The position numbers and the translations under genes were made by a program. 64,000 bases of DNA from contig CM055094.1 in assembly GCA_029204225.1 (NCBI GenBank), forward strand, positions 11,145,153 to 11,209,152. Reading direction: 5' to 3'. Below, in pieces: positions 23,080-35,356 of the stretch. Every line of letters starts with the position of its first letter. Within the stretch, counting starts at the first letter, position 1. Under the pieces are notes generated by a model. It did not search any database. It was not told the origin of the DNA and saw only the letters and a program-made list of their open reading frames with translations. Source of the stretch: Diphasiastrum complanatum (taxonomy: Eukaryota; Streptophyta; Lycopodiopsida; Lycopodiales; Lycopodiaceae).

Positions 23080-23716
23080 ATGAGTTCGAAGGAGGCAGCG
23101 ACTGGCAGTGGAGGCAGAGGCAAGGCCAAGTCTTCGAAATCGGTGTCCAGATCCCATAAGGCTGGTTTGCAATTTCCTGTTGGAAGGATCGCCAGATTCC
23201 TCAAGGCTGGAAAGTATGCTGAACGTGTTGGAGCTGGAGCTCCCGTTTATATGGCCGCCGTCTTAGAGTATCTGGCCGCTGAGGTGAGGTTTCAAGCTTT
23301 ATAGCAGTGTTTTAGATCGAAATAAGAGTCACACATCTATTTATACTGAGTTTTCCATTGATCTTAGTACAATAGTCTCAAAAGCCCCAAGTATTTTTCT
23401 GTCTTCCTGTTATGGTGAAATCTCTTCTCTGTCAGTACGTCATTTCAAATGGGTTTTGTATATGCTAGCTGAAGCTTTTTTATTCATATTTTAGGTTCTG
23501 GAGTTGGCTGGGAATGCTGCCCGTGACAACAAAAAGAATAGAATTATACCCCGCCACATTCAGTTGGCTGTAAGAAATGATGAGGAGCTGAGTAAGTTGC
23601 TTGGAAGTGTAGTGATTGCGAGTGGTGGTGTTCTTCCCAACATCAATCAGTCTCTTCTGCCGAAAAAATCTGGAAAAGGAAAAGGAGAAACAGGAAGCAT
23701 GTCGCAGGAGTTCTAA
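23080..23716 (+). CDS. Histone H2A.X (two exons)
   Basis: Exons 23080-23283 and 23495-23716 encode 141 residues. The protein has a Ser/Gly/Lys-rich tail, then the H2A fold: [18 protein letters not shown] (residues 24-41), [42 protein letters not shown] and GGVLPNI. It ends in SQEF (138-141), the SQ(E/D)-hydrophobic motif that defines H2A.X. In this family the serine is phosphorylated by ATM/ATR at DNA double-strand breaks, so the product is a nucleosome component with a damage-signalling role in the nucleus. The intron has GT-AG ends and phase 0 and sits between AAE and VLELAG, as in many plant H2A genes. The upstream histone motifs and TATA box fit S-phase expression. The gene looks intact; the flanks are transposon-derived. 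Confidence 0.95.
23284..23494 (+). other. Intron of H2A.X
   Basis: 211 bases, GTGAGG at the donor and TTTTAG at the acceptor, phase 0. Removing it restores the conserved AAEVLELAGN sequence exactly. The upstream part would otherwise end at a stop soon after the junction. Confidence 0.93.
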
Positions 23717-23827
23717 CTTCAACAGTGGTTCATTTTAGTGATCTTAGGAATCTGTCCCTGAGGTTGTAAATAAGGTTGCTAACTCGGTGACCTAAAAAGG
23801 TTTTGTTGTTGTGGTTTCAAGATAAAC

Positions 23828-23833
23828 AATAAA
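23828..23833 (+). terminator. Polyadenylation signal of H2A.X
   Basis: AATAAA about 110 bases after the stop codon, followed by a T-rich region. A polyadenylated transcript is normal for plant histone genes. Confidence 0.55.
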
Positions 23834-24992
23834 TGTTTACAATCCTCTCACTTATGTCTGTGTCGTAGATCCCAGTGGCTGCATTGGTAGGATTGGTACT
23901 TTTCTAGGTGGGATTCTTATTTTTCAGTTGCATGTTAATTGGCTTGTTTTGAATGGAGTCTTCTTGTGAATTGTGTTCTCTAGCCTTTATATTTATTGAA
24001 GTAAAATGAGCATGATAATATATTATTGCCAAAGGATTGCATGACGGTGGTTTTGCAGATTGCATGCTACAATATCCACTCAGGAAAGCTATGTTGCAAA
24101 AAATTCTGATCAGGATTGCACTAGTTGGTAACAAATTATTAGTCTTTGATCGAAATGCTCATCTTTGAAGAACTCGGAATCTCCTGAATGCATGATGTGG
24201 TACATGCATGATGTATGTCTTGTAGCAGACAACTGTTGCTTGGCTCTTAATGGCCTTAGTAGATGGGCTGTGTTTGAGGCCTTTGTTGCAAGAACAAGTT
24301 CATCCAAACGAGGGAAATCAGGGGATTCAGAGAATATTTTTTATACCTTTCAACTGATTTGTGTTACAAGTCTGATTGGCTTTATCTATCAGCCTTAAAT
24401 CAGCATCCCTCATTGGAACTGTGAAAGTGTTAGGTCCTTTGTATGGAACCCAGAAATTCTATTTTCTACGGTGAGGAAGCAAGTATTACAAAACATGAGA
24501 GGTGATGACATGTGCTAAGAGTGAACTCACGAGCTAGATTCCATTGGTAATAATTGTGTTTGATATGTGGTTCTATCTCTGTTCCTTGATTTTGAAATCA
24601 CTCTGCAGATGTATAATGGACTTTGGAAAGCCCTATTGGTTTACAGATCGTGAGAAGAGTGTGGTAGAGCCTTGAATGTTTTGGTTCTATTAATGCAAGT
24701 GATAGAACAATTAGTTTGCTTGAGGAATGCTGGAAAGTGTGAGCCTTGAGCCCTTGCTCCGTCTCAATGAGCTGGGTTATAAGTAGGAGCTGCGGCGAGA
24801 AATGGTAGCAACTACTTACTCCATATCTTATGTGCTATCTTCAAATTAGATCCAGATTGATAGCCAGTGTCGTTGTAGATGAGTCTCTAATTTAAAAGGA
24901 GAAATTTAAGCATTCTTATCATGCGCCTCTATTACAAAATCTATCCTAATGCATAGCACTGCATACTACAACTACAACTGCGGCTTTTAAAC

Positions 24993-24996
<4 letters not shown>
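23834..24996. other. Gap downstream of H2A.X
   Basis: No recognised gene. Only short frames without motifs. Confidence 0.5.
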
Positions 24997-25074
<78 letters not shown>

Positions 25075-25094
25075 ACACACACACACACACACAC
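24997..25094. repeat. (CT)n-(CA)n compound microsatellite
   Basis: 74 bases of uninterrupted CT repeat followed by about 24 bases of CA repeat. Confidence 0.97.
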
Positions 25095-28000
25095 TTTTAG
25101 GATTAATTTAATTTTTGTTATTAATTTGATAATTTATGTTATATTGAAAGTGCTCCTATCTAACATTGTCTTGTTTGTATTTGTGCAATCACCTATGCCA
25201 TAGATTCTTCATAGTAGTAAATGAATGTTTTTCATTTTATTTCACTTGGTATGAGAGCTTAGGTTGAACATATAACATATTTATGACTCTTAAATTCAAT
25301 TCTCAATGGAGGTCACTAGTGCCTCATCAAGTTTTCATATTTAAAACAAGGTTTGTAGCAATATAGCTTGGATATCACTTTTTGTGGAATCTCTATTTTT
25401 TGGAGTCATGGTTTACTTTTCATACATCTATGGATTTGAGAATTGGCTAAATTGTTAAATTTGGCAAATCCTACATCAAATTGCCAAAAGTAGTTTAGGA
25501 ATGTAGCCTTTTAAAATATTTAGCATCTACAACTTTAGGATTCAACAATGGTATATTACCACTTCCAATTTAAGATTTTGCAACTAGATGTGAGACCTAT
25601 CTCATTAGCTCTACCAATCTCTCTCAAACTAGATCAAATTCTCATCTCAAGATGAAGCAAGGACAAGTTTGGGTCAACTTGAGTATGCAAAAGCACTCAA
25701 ATATCCACAAATGACTTACAATTGGATTGCATAAAATACGTGGCTATGACCTCAAAAAATTGTCTAGATATCAAATAGACAACATTGGCAAGTTTTTTTT
25801 TAAGTTTTTGAATCAAATAGGTACATTTAATTGATGTGAAACAAAGTGCAACACAGTCATGACTTCACTAATTTTTTAGTAAGCTATCAAGCACTCAATT
25901 TGGATCTACTTTGGATAAATACCAATTATTCAAATTTTGGTGATCTTACACGGTCTTGAGTAGTACAATCTACAATACCCAACATGGATTAATCTAGTAT
26001 GTTTTTGATATATTTTGACCTTTAAATCTCCTTGATAGCCATCTTTAGATTTTGATTTCAAGGCAATTTTCATCACTTTTGATGTATGCATGGATATTCT
26101 ATTTAGGCTTTGATACCATATTGATTTTCACACATGCATATATCAATCAAAAAAGTTCATAGACTTGTATTTGAAAAAACTAAATATGGAAAAGCCTTGC
26201 TCTTGGGGAAGAGAGAAAATGCCAAATTGGCTCAAAATAGTGTTTTGGAATTAATGAGATTTAGTGAGTTGACTTTTTGTTTTTCAAAAAAGTCCATCCA
26301 CCAATGCCCATCATCCATCATAGAAATGATACCTTGCTTGAATACTTGATTTCAAAAAAATTAATGAGAAAAATGGATCAACCTCATAATGTTTCCTTTT
26401 AGTCTTTTGTTATTCTAACATGGATTTCATGGCAAACAATGCAACAAGCTTGATTTGAATAGAAGGCACATTAATAAAAAAATGAGCTTTTTCAAGAGGT
26501 AGCCATGAAATTGAATTTGAATATTGGTTGTCCCATAACAATGTAATGTTTCTTTTAAATTGATGTTGAAAGCTAATAATATTAACATTAGCTACACAAT
26601 GCTTTGTCTCATTGGACATCTTAATCTAATCATGAAACTCAGATGTGTTTTTGATTAATGACACAATTGGCTTTAGCATGTACAATTCCTTGACAATGCT
26701 TTGAAGCATTAGTAAAGAAAATGCCTTCTTGTGTCTAAGTCTCTTGGAGAAACAACTAAACATTTGATCAATTTGATTGTGGATGTGGCCCACCAACAAA
26801 AATCCTATTTTTATAATTTTTTTTCTCCATTAGCATAGACAAGTATGCAAGGACACTTTGATTATTATTTTTCCTAGTAATGTTGTCAAGCTGCAAATAA
26901 AGTATTTATGAAAGATTTTCATAAAATTCAAAGACTATATTATGTACAATGGTGATTGTCAAATTTGGATAGTTTTGAATGTTGGAAAAATTAAAAAATT
27001 TCTTGGATTCCAAAGTGCGGTGAAACATAAGTGTTCTAATTAGATGAACTTGAATAAAATTTGCATTATTTAAATTTTTTGGCACTCTAAAAAATGAGGT
27101 AACATTTTTTTTTTTCTAATCCATGCCATCAATGACGAGGCTAAGATATTAATGAGGACACTCCAGACATAATTTTCGATGTTTGGCTAGCATTTGTCTT
27201 TTAATTGTTTGTTGATCTCTATGCACTCAAAGGGCTTTTGCATTCACTAAAAGAAATTGAAACAATTATAAAAATACAATGCATATTAAATATTTTGTTA
27301 ATTAGCATGTCAATATCAAAAAAAACTATTAAAATTATTCACTTAATTAATTTTTATTTTTTCTATTTAGAGTCTTTGCAAGCTGTTTGGCAGATTTAAA
27401 AATTCACAAATGGAACATACTATCATTCGTGATTTTTTAAAAATAATTTTTATCAAACCAAAATTTCTTTTTCAAATCATGAGAAAATATAAATTGTTTA
27501 AATGTGTGACATTTTTTTTTTGCCTTGATGAATTTCTTGTACATTAAAAATATTTTCAATTTTGTAAGATTCTTTGAAAAATAAAAATATAAAGAATTTG
27601 ACAAATTTTTTTCATGCACGTTAACAAAATGTTTTAGCCAAACAACTGCATTCAAAAAATTTAAAGAGATAATTTGTCCCTATAGAGATTTCTATAATGT
27701 GGAATTTTTTTTGCAGTGAAGGTGCACTCTTTGAAGTTGTGAAATTTCGATTGCATGAATAACTTTGTAAGCTTTGCATACAAACTTTTGTTGCATTTAG
27801 AAAATATGAATAAATTTTTTTGTTAGGCCTCACAGTTGTATATAAATAGTAATTCTTCTCATTTTTGTTTCACAAAAGAAATTTGAATCTCAATTCCTCG
27901 ATTTTTTTATGCTTAATTTTTGTAAGTAAGTGAATGAGCAACAAATAATACTTCGTCTATTTCAAATTTCGGGTTTTGTAAGCAATTCTTTTTGACAATT

Positions 28001-28685
28001 TGTTAGCACCGATACAAGTTTAAAGTCTCTCTTGTATTTTTCTTTTGGTTTTGGGTTTGATTTTTCAATTGACCCCGTACCACGTGGTTGTTTGCACTGG
28101 TTGATAAGGTGTAGGAATATTTTGATTGCCAACATTTGTTTCAACCTTAGGATGATTTTTAAGTTGAGTTGGATCTGCATTATCAAAAGGCTTTGGATAT
28201 AGCTGTTATAGATTTTAGAACAATCTTTCAATTGTGTTGCGTCAATATCTGAAGAAGAAAGAAGAGGAACTAAAATTTGTAAGATGTTGCATTACATGAG
28301 TCATGTTCTGATAAGTATTTAGTTGAAGAATTTCAGAAGATGAGTAAGTAAAGAAGCTGATGCCATATTATTGATAGCAATAAGATGAGAACTAGATGGA
28401 GTGGTTTTATAAAACAAGCTTTCATTGGGAACTTCTCAATTGTTGTTGTGTTCCACAGAAGAAAAAGAGCTATTTGCCATCTCAATACTTGAAAATTACA
28501 ATTTAAAACTTATGTAGACAATAGGAAAAAGATAAATTTAAACATGCAATTTTAAAAATAAATCACAATTGCAAACATGTCCTGTGATCCTCATAGAAGA
28601 GTTTGAGAAGCTATTCTAAGTTCAATAGAGCTAAACATAAAAAATAACTAAATCTAGTGGCCTTCTTGAGAGTTGTGCGGTACGC
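25095..28685. other. AT-rich stretch without recognised genes
   Basis: About 3.6 kb, very AT-rich, with frequent stops on both strands and homopolymer T and A runs (for example near 27110 and 27510). Short frames carry no motif I know. Probably old, decayed repeats. Confidence 0.5.
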
Positions 28686-29460
28686 CTAGATAACGGAGAA
28701 CATTTTGGTTTTCCAATCTGATCGACTCGTTTTGACTATCTTGGTTAAGATTTTACAAATCGTCTTGTTGGTGGATTTGGCTTGGCCATTACATCTAGGA
28801 TAGTACGGAGTACTTTTGCGGTGGACCACAAGGTAATGGCGGAGGAGATTATCGATCACTTCATTTAAGAAGTGTGTGTCGCGATCACTAACAAGCTCTA
28901 TTGGACAACCAAAACACATAATAATGTTTCAATATAGAAAACGCGCTACGGTCTTCGCATTAGCATCCTTTGTTGCACTAGCTTCTATCCACTTAGTTGC
29001 ATAATATGTTGCGATCAAGATATATTGTGCAAGGGTGTTTTTTGCTGCTGGACTGATGGGCCCAACAAAGTCGATACCTCACTTACCTTCTATAATCAGT
29101 GTCAACGGTGTGAAGTTGGCTTTTGTATTTTTCTTGGCTCATTGGCAAATATCACCTGTTTTAATGATAGCAAAGGTATCCTTAAACAGTGATGGCCACC
29201 ATAAGCTCGCTTGAAGTTTGATTTTAGCAGTCGTTTCAGCCGAGAAGTGACCGCCGCCAATGCCCTCATGTGCATGAGATATAATAGGACGTATCTCAGA
29301 TTCATAAACGCATATGCATATAATATCGTCAACGCCCCTTTATATAATTGTCTAGCTATGAGTTGAAAGGGTGCTGCCTTTAGCAAAATAATCGGCCATG
29401 AATTGTTGGGTTCCCTGATGCAAAAAAAGATGATGCACGAAAGCAAATAAATTCGGATGG
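28686..29460 (-). pseudogene. Ty3/gypsy integrase fragment
   Basis: In minus-strand sense, an H2C2-type zinc domain (HAHEGIGGGHFSAETTAKI with WWPSLFKD, about 29180-29290; GDICQ where CDVCQ is usual), then GIDFVGPISPAAKN (~29060), YYATKWIEA (~28990) and FGCPIELVSDRDTHFLNE (~28870-28915), ending with STPYYPRCNGQAKSTNKT. The catalytic Glu of the usual NGQAESTNK is Lys (residue 48 of the 28686-28919 frame). Stops include a TGA where CQRAK would carry Arg, and TGA within FLYWNI. The fragment ends near 28686 without RNase H or LTR. Dead remnant. Confidence 0.8.
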
Positions 29461-29634
29461 ATTTCAAATATGATTACCAGTCACTGCCAACTGTATCATT
29501 CCTACAGTCCTCCAGAATGTAGTCAGGCACTGCTGATCTACGTTTGAGATTAACACAACATTCAACAAAATTCAAACCAAGGTGAATAATTAAATGAAGA
29601 AGTGAATCAGACACACGAATAGTAGCAGGCTAAT
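29461..29634. other. Short gap between gypsy fragment and LTR D
   Basis: No recognised feature. Confidence 0.4.
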
Positions 29635-30332
29635 TTGCACTCAAGATCAGACATGATAAGAGTGATATGTGCGCAACGATTACAAAATCATCTATTGATT
29701 CTTCAAGCACTGCATGCAAATCCACGCAGTGCGTTGGCGTGAGAGAAATATAGCTCTCCCACGAATTCGTGTCTCACTTACTAGCGGACTTGTGGATCTA
29801 CAGATCCTATGCAAAAAATTGTCTAGCACGCAGGTAGACTCGTATTCTGTATTTTTCGTCTTCTTGCTTACTAGCATTGGACTTTCTCTTCTGTATTGTA
29901 TCATGCATCAACCAGAAGGTTTATAGTCGCGTCGTGTAACTTCTAGATTAGAGTGATTAAACATCTATAGCTAATCACGAATTACAAAGTGGTAGATTAG
30001 CCACGACCTAGAGTGTATCTGCTGATGTCATGCTATTAGATCAGATATCTATACTTCTGGGTACTTGCATGATCTTCTTGATCTTTTTGGAGCGCAAGGG
30101 CAGAAAAGGTGCCACGACGATTTTTCGTGTCGCTTTGTGTCTTTTGACTTTCGCGTCGTCTGACTTTCTCCTGTTGTATCGGAAAAGATTCTCTTTCACG
30201 AATCTTTCGCGTTTGTGCCTTCTCGTCAGAGTGTTCGCGAACATTTCTGCTTCGTGTCTTTTGACTTTCGCGTTTGCAAACATTTCGTCAGGTAGAGGGC
30301 CGAAAGCTAGCAAACCTTTGGTAATAGAAACA
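29635..30332 (-). repeat. Copia 3' LTR, type D
   Basis: Starts TGTTTCTATTACC on the minus strand, directly after the RNase H end and a purine-rich tract of the copia element at 30350-33090. Matches 6699-7275. The far boundary (29635) is approximate. Confidence 0.7.
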
Positions 30333-30350
30333 TTTTTTTCTTCAGCTCCC
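30333..30350 (-). other. Probable polypurine tract
   Basis: GGGAGCTGAAGAAAAAAA on the minus strand, immediately before LTR D and after the pol stop codon. Confidence 0.5.
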
Positions 30351-33090
30351 ATTCAAAGCGTGATAGTTTGACGACTCAAAATTGCTCCTCTGTCTCTCAA
30401 AAAGTCCTTTGTCTAGGGCTTTTGTAAAGATGTCAGCAACCATGTCTTTCATTCCAATGAAGGTGGTCTGCAGCATCTTCTGATCAAGTGGTACTTGATC
30501 ACGATGTGTTTCGTCCTTGAGTGAAACCTATGATCTTTTGTCAGATGTATTGTAGATGTCTTATCCATCTGCAAGACTAGAGGCTCGTTCCTTGTTTCGC
30601 CCAATTCGTCGAGGAACTGCTTGAGCCAAATTATCTCGTTGGCCATCTTTGTTGATGCAACATACTCTGCTTCACAGGATGACTGAGCTACAATGATCTG
30701 CTTCTTGTTGACCCAGAGAACTGCCGCTCTTGACGCGATGGTGCATCCTCCTGAGACGCTTTTACAATCGTCCTTGAGGGATGCTTAGCTAGCATCACTG
30801 TAGGAAAGTATTTTGAACCTTGCATCACGACAATAACACAAGTCATAATCTCTTGTTAATTGATGATATTGCAAAATTCATTTTGCAATCTTCCAATGTG
30901 TCGAGCCTGGATTCGAGCAGAATTGGCTCATCCTGAACACTGCATAAGCAATGTCAAGACATGTGTTGTCTGCAAGGTACATCAGTGAGCCTATCAGCTT
31001 CTTGTAAGGTGTGAGCTGCAGTTGTTCTCTCTCTTTTTCAGTCCTCGGACAATCATCGTTTGTCAGCACCGTTCCTACGAGCATTGGAGTATTCGCTCCT
31101 TTGCAATTCAGCATTCCAAAGTCCTCTAGGTTTTTTTTGGGTGTATCTGGACTGGTGAAGGTACAACTCACCTCCCTCATAGTCCCTTTCAATTTGCAAG
31201 CCCCTGGCTTCTCCCAGATCCATAATCTCAAAATGTTTCAAGATGTCTTCCTTCACTTCAGCAATCAGCTTCTCACTCTTGTAGCGTATCAGGGTGTCGT
31301 CCACATATACAGCCACAATAATGATCTACCCATCTGTAACTCTGACACACACATTGGAATCAACCATCAATGGCTTGAATCCCAATGATTTTAGGGCTTG
31401 ATCCTTCTTTTTGTACCATTGTCGAGCTAACTGTTTCAGACCGTAGATACTTCTATGCATTCTGCATGCATAAAGTACATGAAGTGAATTCGAGACGTAT
31501 TCTGGCGGTTGATCCATGTAGGCCTTTTTGTCTAACTCACCATGCAAGAAGGCTGTCTTCTCGTCCACAATGTGGATCCTGAAGTCATAAGCGGCTGCAT
31601 ATGCAAATAACAGATGTGGGGACAGATGTTTGATGATAGGAGATAAGGTTTCAGAGTAGTCAATACCATATCTTTGAGAAAATCTCTTCGCTACCAGTCT
31701 TGTCTTATATTTTGAGACATTTTCATCCGATCCATACTTGAGATTGAAAACCCATTTGCACTTGACAGTCTTGCTCTTATGTGGTAATGGCTACAAGTCC
31801 ATACCTGGTTCTTCCTCATGGACTCCATTTCTTCGTTCATGGCTTGGATCCATTTGTCCTTCTTTGGACATTCAATCACTTCCTCAAAAGTCTGTGGTTC
31901 ACCACTGAATCCACAGAACTCCTCTGATGTAGAAGTAGAGCTGCCTGACACGTATCTTGCTAGAGCTTTTTGTGGTCATGTCGACCTTCTAGGAGATCCT
32001 CATGAGACATCAATGCCTTTGCCTTTGTCTTCTCTGCTATGTCCAGAACCATCTTGGTTTACAAGAACTGTAGCAGTATGCTGTCTCTCAAATCTTTCGT
32101 CTTATGATTCATCACTTGAACGTGAGGCAACTCGAAAATCTTCGTTTTCGGGTTCGTCTTCTACTCTCTCTGTCACTAGTGGCAGGTCATAGTACTGTCT
32201 TTTCAGAACCTCATAGCTGACATGGTCGTCATTGGCCATTGTCCTGCTCTCATCAAATCTGACATCTCTCACTGTCTTTACAATGTTCGTGTCTGGAATG
32301 TAGATTCTGTAGTATGACGAATTGTTGTCATAACCTACCAGAAATCCCTATTCAGCTTTCTCATCAAACTTCTTTCAAAGCTTATCAGAAATATGTGCAT
32401 AAATTGCACAACCAAAGATTCTGATCTGAGACAGGTTGGACTTTCTATCCCACCATAACTCATGTGGTGTCATGTGAGGGACACCAGACTTCCCTGTCCT
32501 ATTCTGGATGTATGCAGCTGTAGCTACTGCTTCAGCCCACAATATCCTTGGAGCCTTCGATTAGGCCATCATGCATCTGGCAGCTTCCATCAGGGTCCTA
32601 TTCTTTCTTTCTACAACATCGTTGTGCTACGCTGTGTAGGCTGCAGTCCTTCTATGAATGATGCCATGATCATTGCAGAAGTCAGTGAAGCAATTCGAGA
32701 TCTATTTGCCACCTCGATCTGTCTTGATCTGCTTCTGTGCATCTCTCTGTCCAATCCACATACTTTGTGAATTTATCAAGTGCTTCAGATTTATTCTGAA
32801 TAAAGTATACTCTGACAAATTTACTATAATAATCAATGAAAGTTATAGAATATTTTGAGCCTCCTACTGAGATCACGCTGAAAGGCCCACAGATATCAAA
32901 ATGCACAAACTCCAGAATCTTTGTCATTTTGTAGGATCTTTGACAAATGGAGTGTGTGACATCTACCCTTCAGACATGCATCACAAGTGGTCAAACTGGT
33001 TGCATTCGAGATGCTGATGATTGGATTTTTTTGGAACCGAGGTTCGGATACATGTCCCATGTGTATACTTTGGGTTTGGGCCTATATGTT
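30351..33090 (-). pseudogene. Copia pol, frameshifted (integrase to RNase H)
   Basis: Minus-strand pieces in order: pre-integrase zinc site ending TTCDACLKGRCHTLHLSK (~32940-33000), integrase start FVHFDICGPFSVISVGG and TFIDYYSKFVRVYF (32800-32920), IKTDRGG (~32690) and VVERKNRTLMEAARCMM (~32590) keeping the catalytic Asp and Glu, then the linker and RT (EEVIECPKKDKWIQAMNEEM at ~31870, HRSIYGLKQLARQWYKK at ~31420, YVDD at ~31305, QFCSNPGSTHWKIAK at ~30885) and RNase H (KTSTIHLTKDHRFHSRTKHI, MVADIFTKAL at ~30420). At least six frameshifts and several stops divide it. It lacks gag, protease and a 5' LTR; at its right end it abuts a different, oppositely oriented copia element. Confidence 0.85.
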
Positions 33091-33374
33091 GGGTGTCGGG
33101 TACTTTGGAGGTCAGTTGCACATGAGCCAAAGGCCCTGGCAACTTGATCTCCTGTGGAATGGATTTCGATGGATAACATTTGTTATCTAGACAAAAGAGC
33201 ACATGTTTATCCATCATTTCAACATCATTCATCGAAAGAACACCTTCTTTCGAAACTTGTGCGGTGGAGACACTAGGTTCTCCTAGGCACCAAGCTATGA
33301 GAATGGGGTCGATCATCATAAGGGGAATGATGGGGTGTCAATGTCCGTAGAAGATGGTAGAATATACACTTCTT
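33091..33374. other. Junction between two opposed copia elements
   Basis: Sequence between pre-integrase homology on the minus strand and the start of LTR A on the plus strand. An uninterrupted minus-strand frame (32981-33319) is mostly out of frame with copia and is not called a gene. Confidence 0.4.
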
Positions 33375-34210
33375 TGTCAAAAATGGTGAACTCCTGCAAC
33401 TTTGTCGCAACACGAACAAGAAACGAAGGTCGAACGAGAACAATTCACGATAGTCAACGTCCCTTGACTCGAAGCACGAACGATTCGCGAATCATTCATG
33501 AATCATAAACACACCTTCAGGACCGCAAACCTCAAAGGGACACAAAAACTATGAAAGAAATGAAAAGAACGAAAGCAAACGAGAGATTACAAAACAAACG
33601 AAGAGGAATCTTTCACGTTGGCAGCTCAACGAGCTTGGAGTCGTGGACTTCACGCCCATGTGAAATGAGAGGCAACGACGGAGACTAACTGATTAGTTGA
33701 TTAGCGTTAACTAGTCTTGTGATTTCTACGTTTAGCCATCTTGTAAACTCCACACTGTGAAGGTATAAACTATCCTTTCTAGATCATAACAAGTAATCTG
33801 AATAAGAGATCTGTAAGAGACAGAGAGAGACGTAACGATTAGGGCAGAAAGAAAAATACTAGAAACAATAGAGCTGTGCATGAAAGTCTGCCAACGAGCA
33901 GAACACAACGAAAGAGCAAAGTGTCATTTCACCAACGAGCGAGACACTAACAATCTCGCTCTAAAACTAAAGTGACAATATAGTCGCTCTATTTTCGTGC
34001 ATCTCCCTATCTTGTGCTGTCTATGTCTTGATTGCTAAAATAGAATTGTTCTGTGATGTGTAGTCGCGTGTCTAGGATCCTGTAAAAGCTTCCGCGAAAA
34101 AGAAAATTCAAAGACACAAAATCGTTCACGAATACAAAGACAAAAACAAAAAAGAAACAGTTTCGCTTTCACGACACTAAACAACAGCTGCGTCTTCCGC
34201 TTTCGCGACA
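33375..34210 (+). repeat. Copia 5' LTR, type A, second copy
   Basis: 836 bases from TGTCAAAAATGG to GCGACA before the primer site; homologous to 5006-5709. A TATA-like GGTATAAAC is near 33764. Confidence 0.8.
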
Positions 34211-34222
34211 TGGTATCAGAGC
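34211..34222 (+). other. Primer binding site, initiator Met tRNA type
   Basis: TGGTATCAGAGC directly after LTR A. Confidence 0.9.
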
Positions 34223-34275
34223 ACGCAGGTTATCACTATTGATATCCCAGCAGTGATTCTTTCAGACAATACAAT

Positions 34276-35290
34276 ATGGCTAAAACAATCCAGACAAGAG
34301 TAGCAATCAGTCTTGATGGCGCAAATTACAGAATTTGAAAATTCAAAATCAAAACACTTCTGAAGGCGAACTCTCAGAGGTGCAGCCTCTAGAGGGAGAC
34401 CCAAAGAGAGTTGAATGGATCAAAAAAGATGAGCGCGCAATGGTGATCATCGTTTCGTCCATAAATGAATATCTACTCATGCAGATTGAAGACTTCGAAA
34501 GCAGCCATGCAGCGTGGGAAAGATTAAAGCAGAAGTATGAAGTGAGGATTGTAGCTTCAGTCATGCACCTTCACAATCAGCTGCAATCCATACGATGGGA
34601 TGACAACCAGTTGGATCAGCACGTTGAGAAGATTAGAATGATCTTCGCTCAACTCGCTGCATCAAGACAGAAGCACCAGGTCCCAGCACCACAATCGCCG
34701 ATGTACTTCATGAAATCTTTACCGACGTCCTATCAGTCGCTGAGAATGCTCATACTGAGTTTACCAGATATGACATTCGATAAAGTAGTCAGTCTTGTCG
34801 CTGATGAGAGACTGATGAGAGACTAAGTAGAGGGAAGCAGTGATCAAGAGAATGCTCTCTTTACAAAAGGAAAGAAGAAGAAGAAGAACAAGCCAAGATT
34901 CGAGAAGACAAAGTCCTCGAATTAGCAATCTTCTTCCTGTGATCACTGCCACAAACCAGGCCATACGGCCAACAAATGCTGGTTCAATCCAGCAATACCT
35001 TGCATGCACTGCAAGAAGAAGGGGCATTCTACATATGATTGTAGATTCAACCCAAAAAGAAAGAACAAAGCTGAAAAAGCTAATTTGTAGAGTCATCAAA
35101 AGATGTTGACAGAGGTGACAAAGCTTTCACGATACTCGATGAAGCTTCAGCGAGCTACACTGAACACGACTACGATGTAGTCATTGATTCAGGAGCAACA
35201 TGTCACATAACCTGCAACAAGAAGATCTTGATCGACTTCAAAGAGCTCGAAAACAACAGAGAAGTGATTCTAGCAAATTATAGAAGTACT
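34276..35290 (+). pseudogene. Copia gag and protease start
   Basis: Begins MAKTIQTRVAISLDG, then YRI followed by TGA where the 5774 copy has Trp (YRIWKFKIK). Continues at 34335-34826 with VEWIKKDERAMVIIVSSI, RLKQKYEVRIVASV, MHLHNQLQSIRWDDNQLDQ and DERLMRD, then a stop. Two zinc knuckles follow (~34940-35060: CHKPGHTANKCW and CMHCKKKGHSTYDC), then the protease motif VVIDSGATCHITC (~35180-35215). Homology stops near 35285 and a different LTR type begins shortly after, so integrase and RT are missing. Same gag lineage as 5774-6690 and 44761. Confidence 0.8.
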
Positions 35291-35356
35291 TCTGTTGGGT
35301 GATATAGAGAAGTCTTCTGCTTCGGTCTTCGTGGATATGAATCTTGACATTGTGTA

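Noticed and set aside
22810-23204. Minus-strand open frames across the H2A.X promoter and first exon
   Set aside because: They are antisense to the conserved H2A exon and promoter and have no homology of their own.
25247-25260. TGGTATGAGAGCTT, resembling a copia tRNA primer site downstream of the CT/CA microsatellite
   Set aside because: One mismatch in the core, no LTR boundary I can define before it, and no gag pattern after it. Could be a very old element; not supported enough to list.
29102-29467. 121-codon minus-strand open frame
   Set aside because: The gypsy zinc-domain reading (HEGIGGGHFSAETTAKI) lies in a different frame of the same strand, with stops. The open frame itself is incidental.
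32981-33319. 112-codon minus-strand open frame
   Set aside because: The copia-like reading (GHVSEPRF, TTCDACLKG) is in another frame; this frame is a by-product of a broken element.
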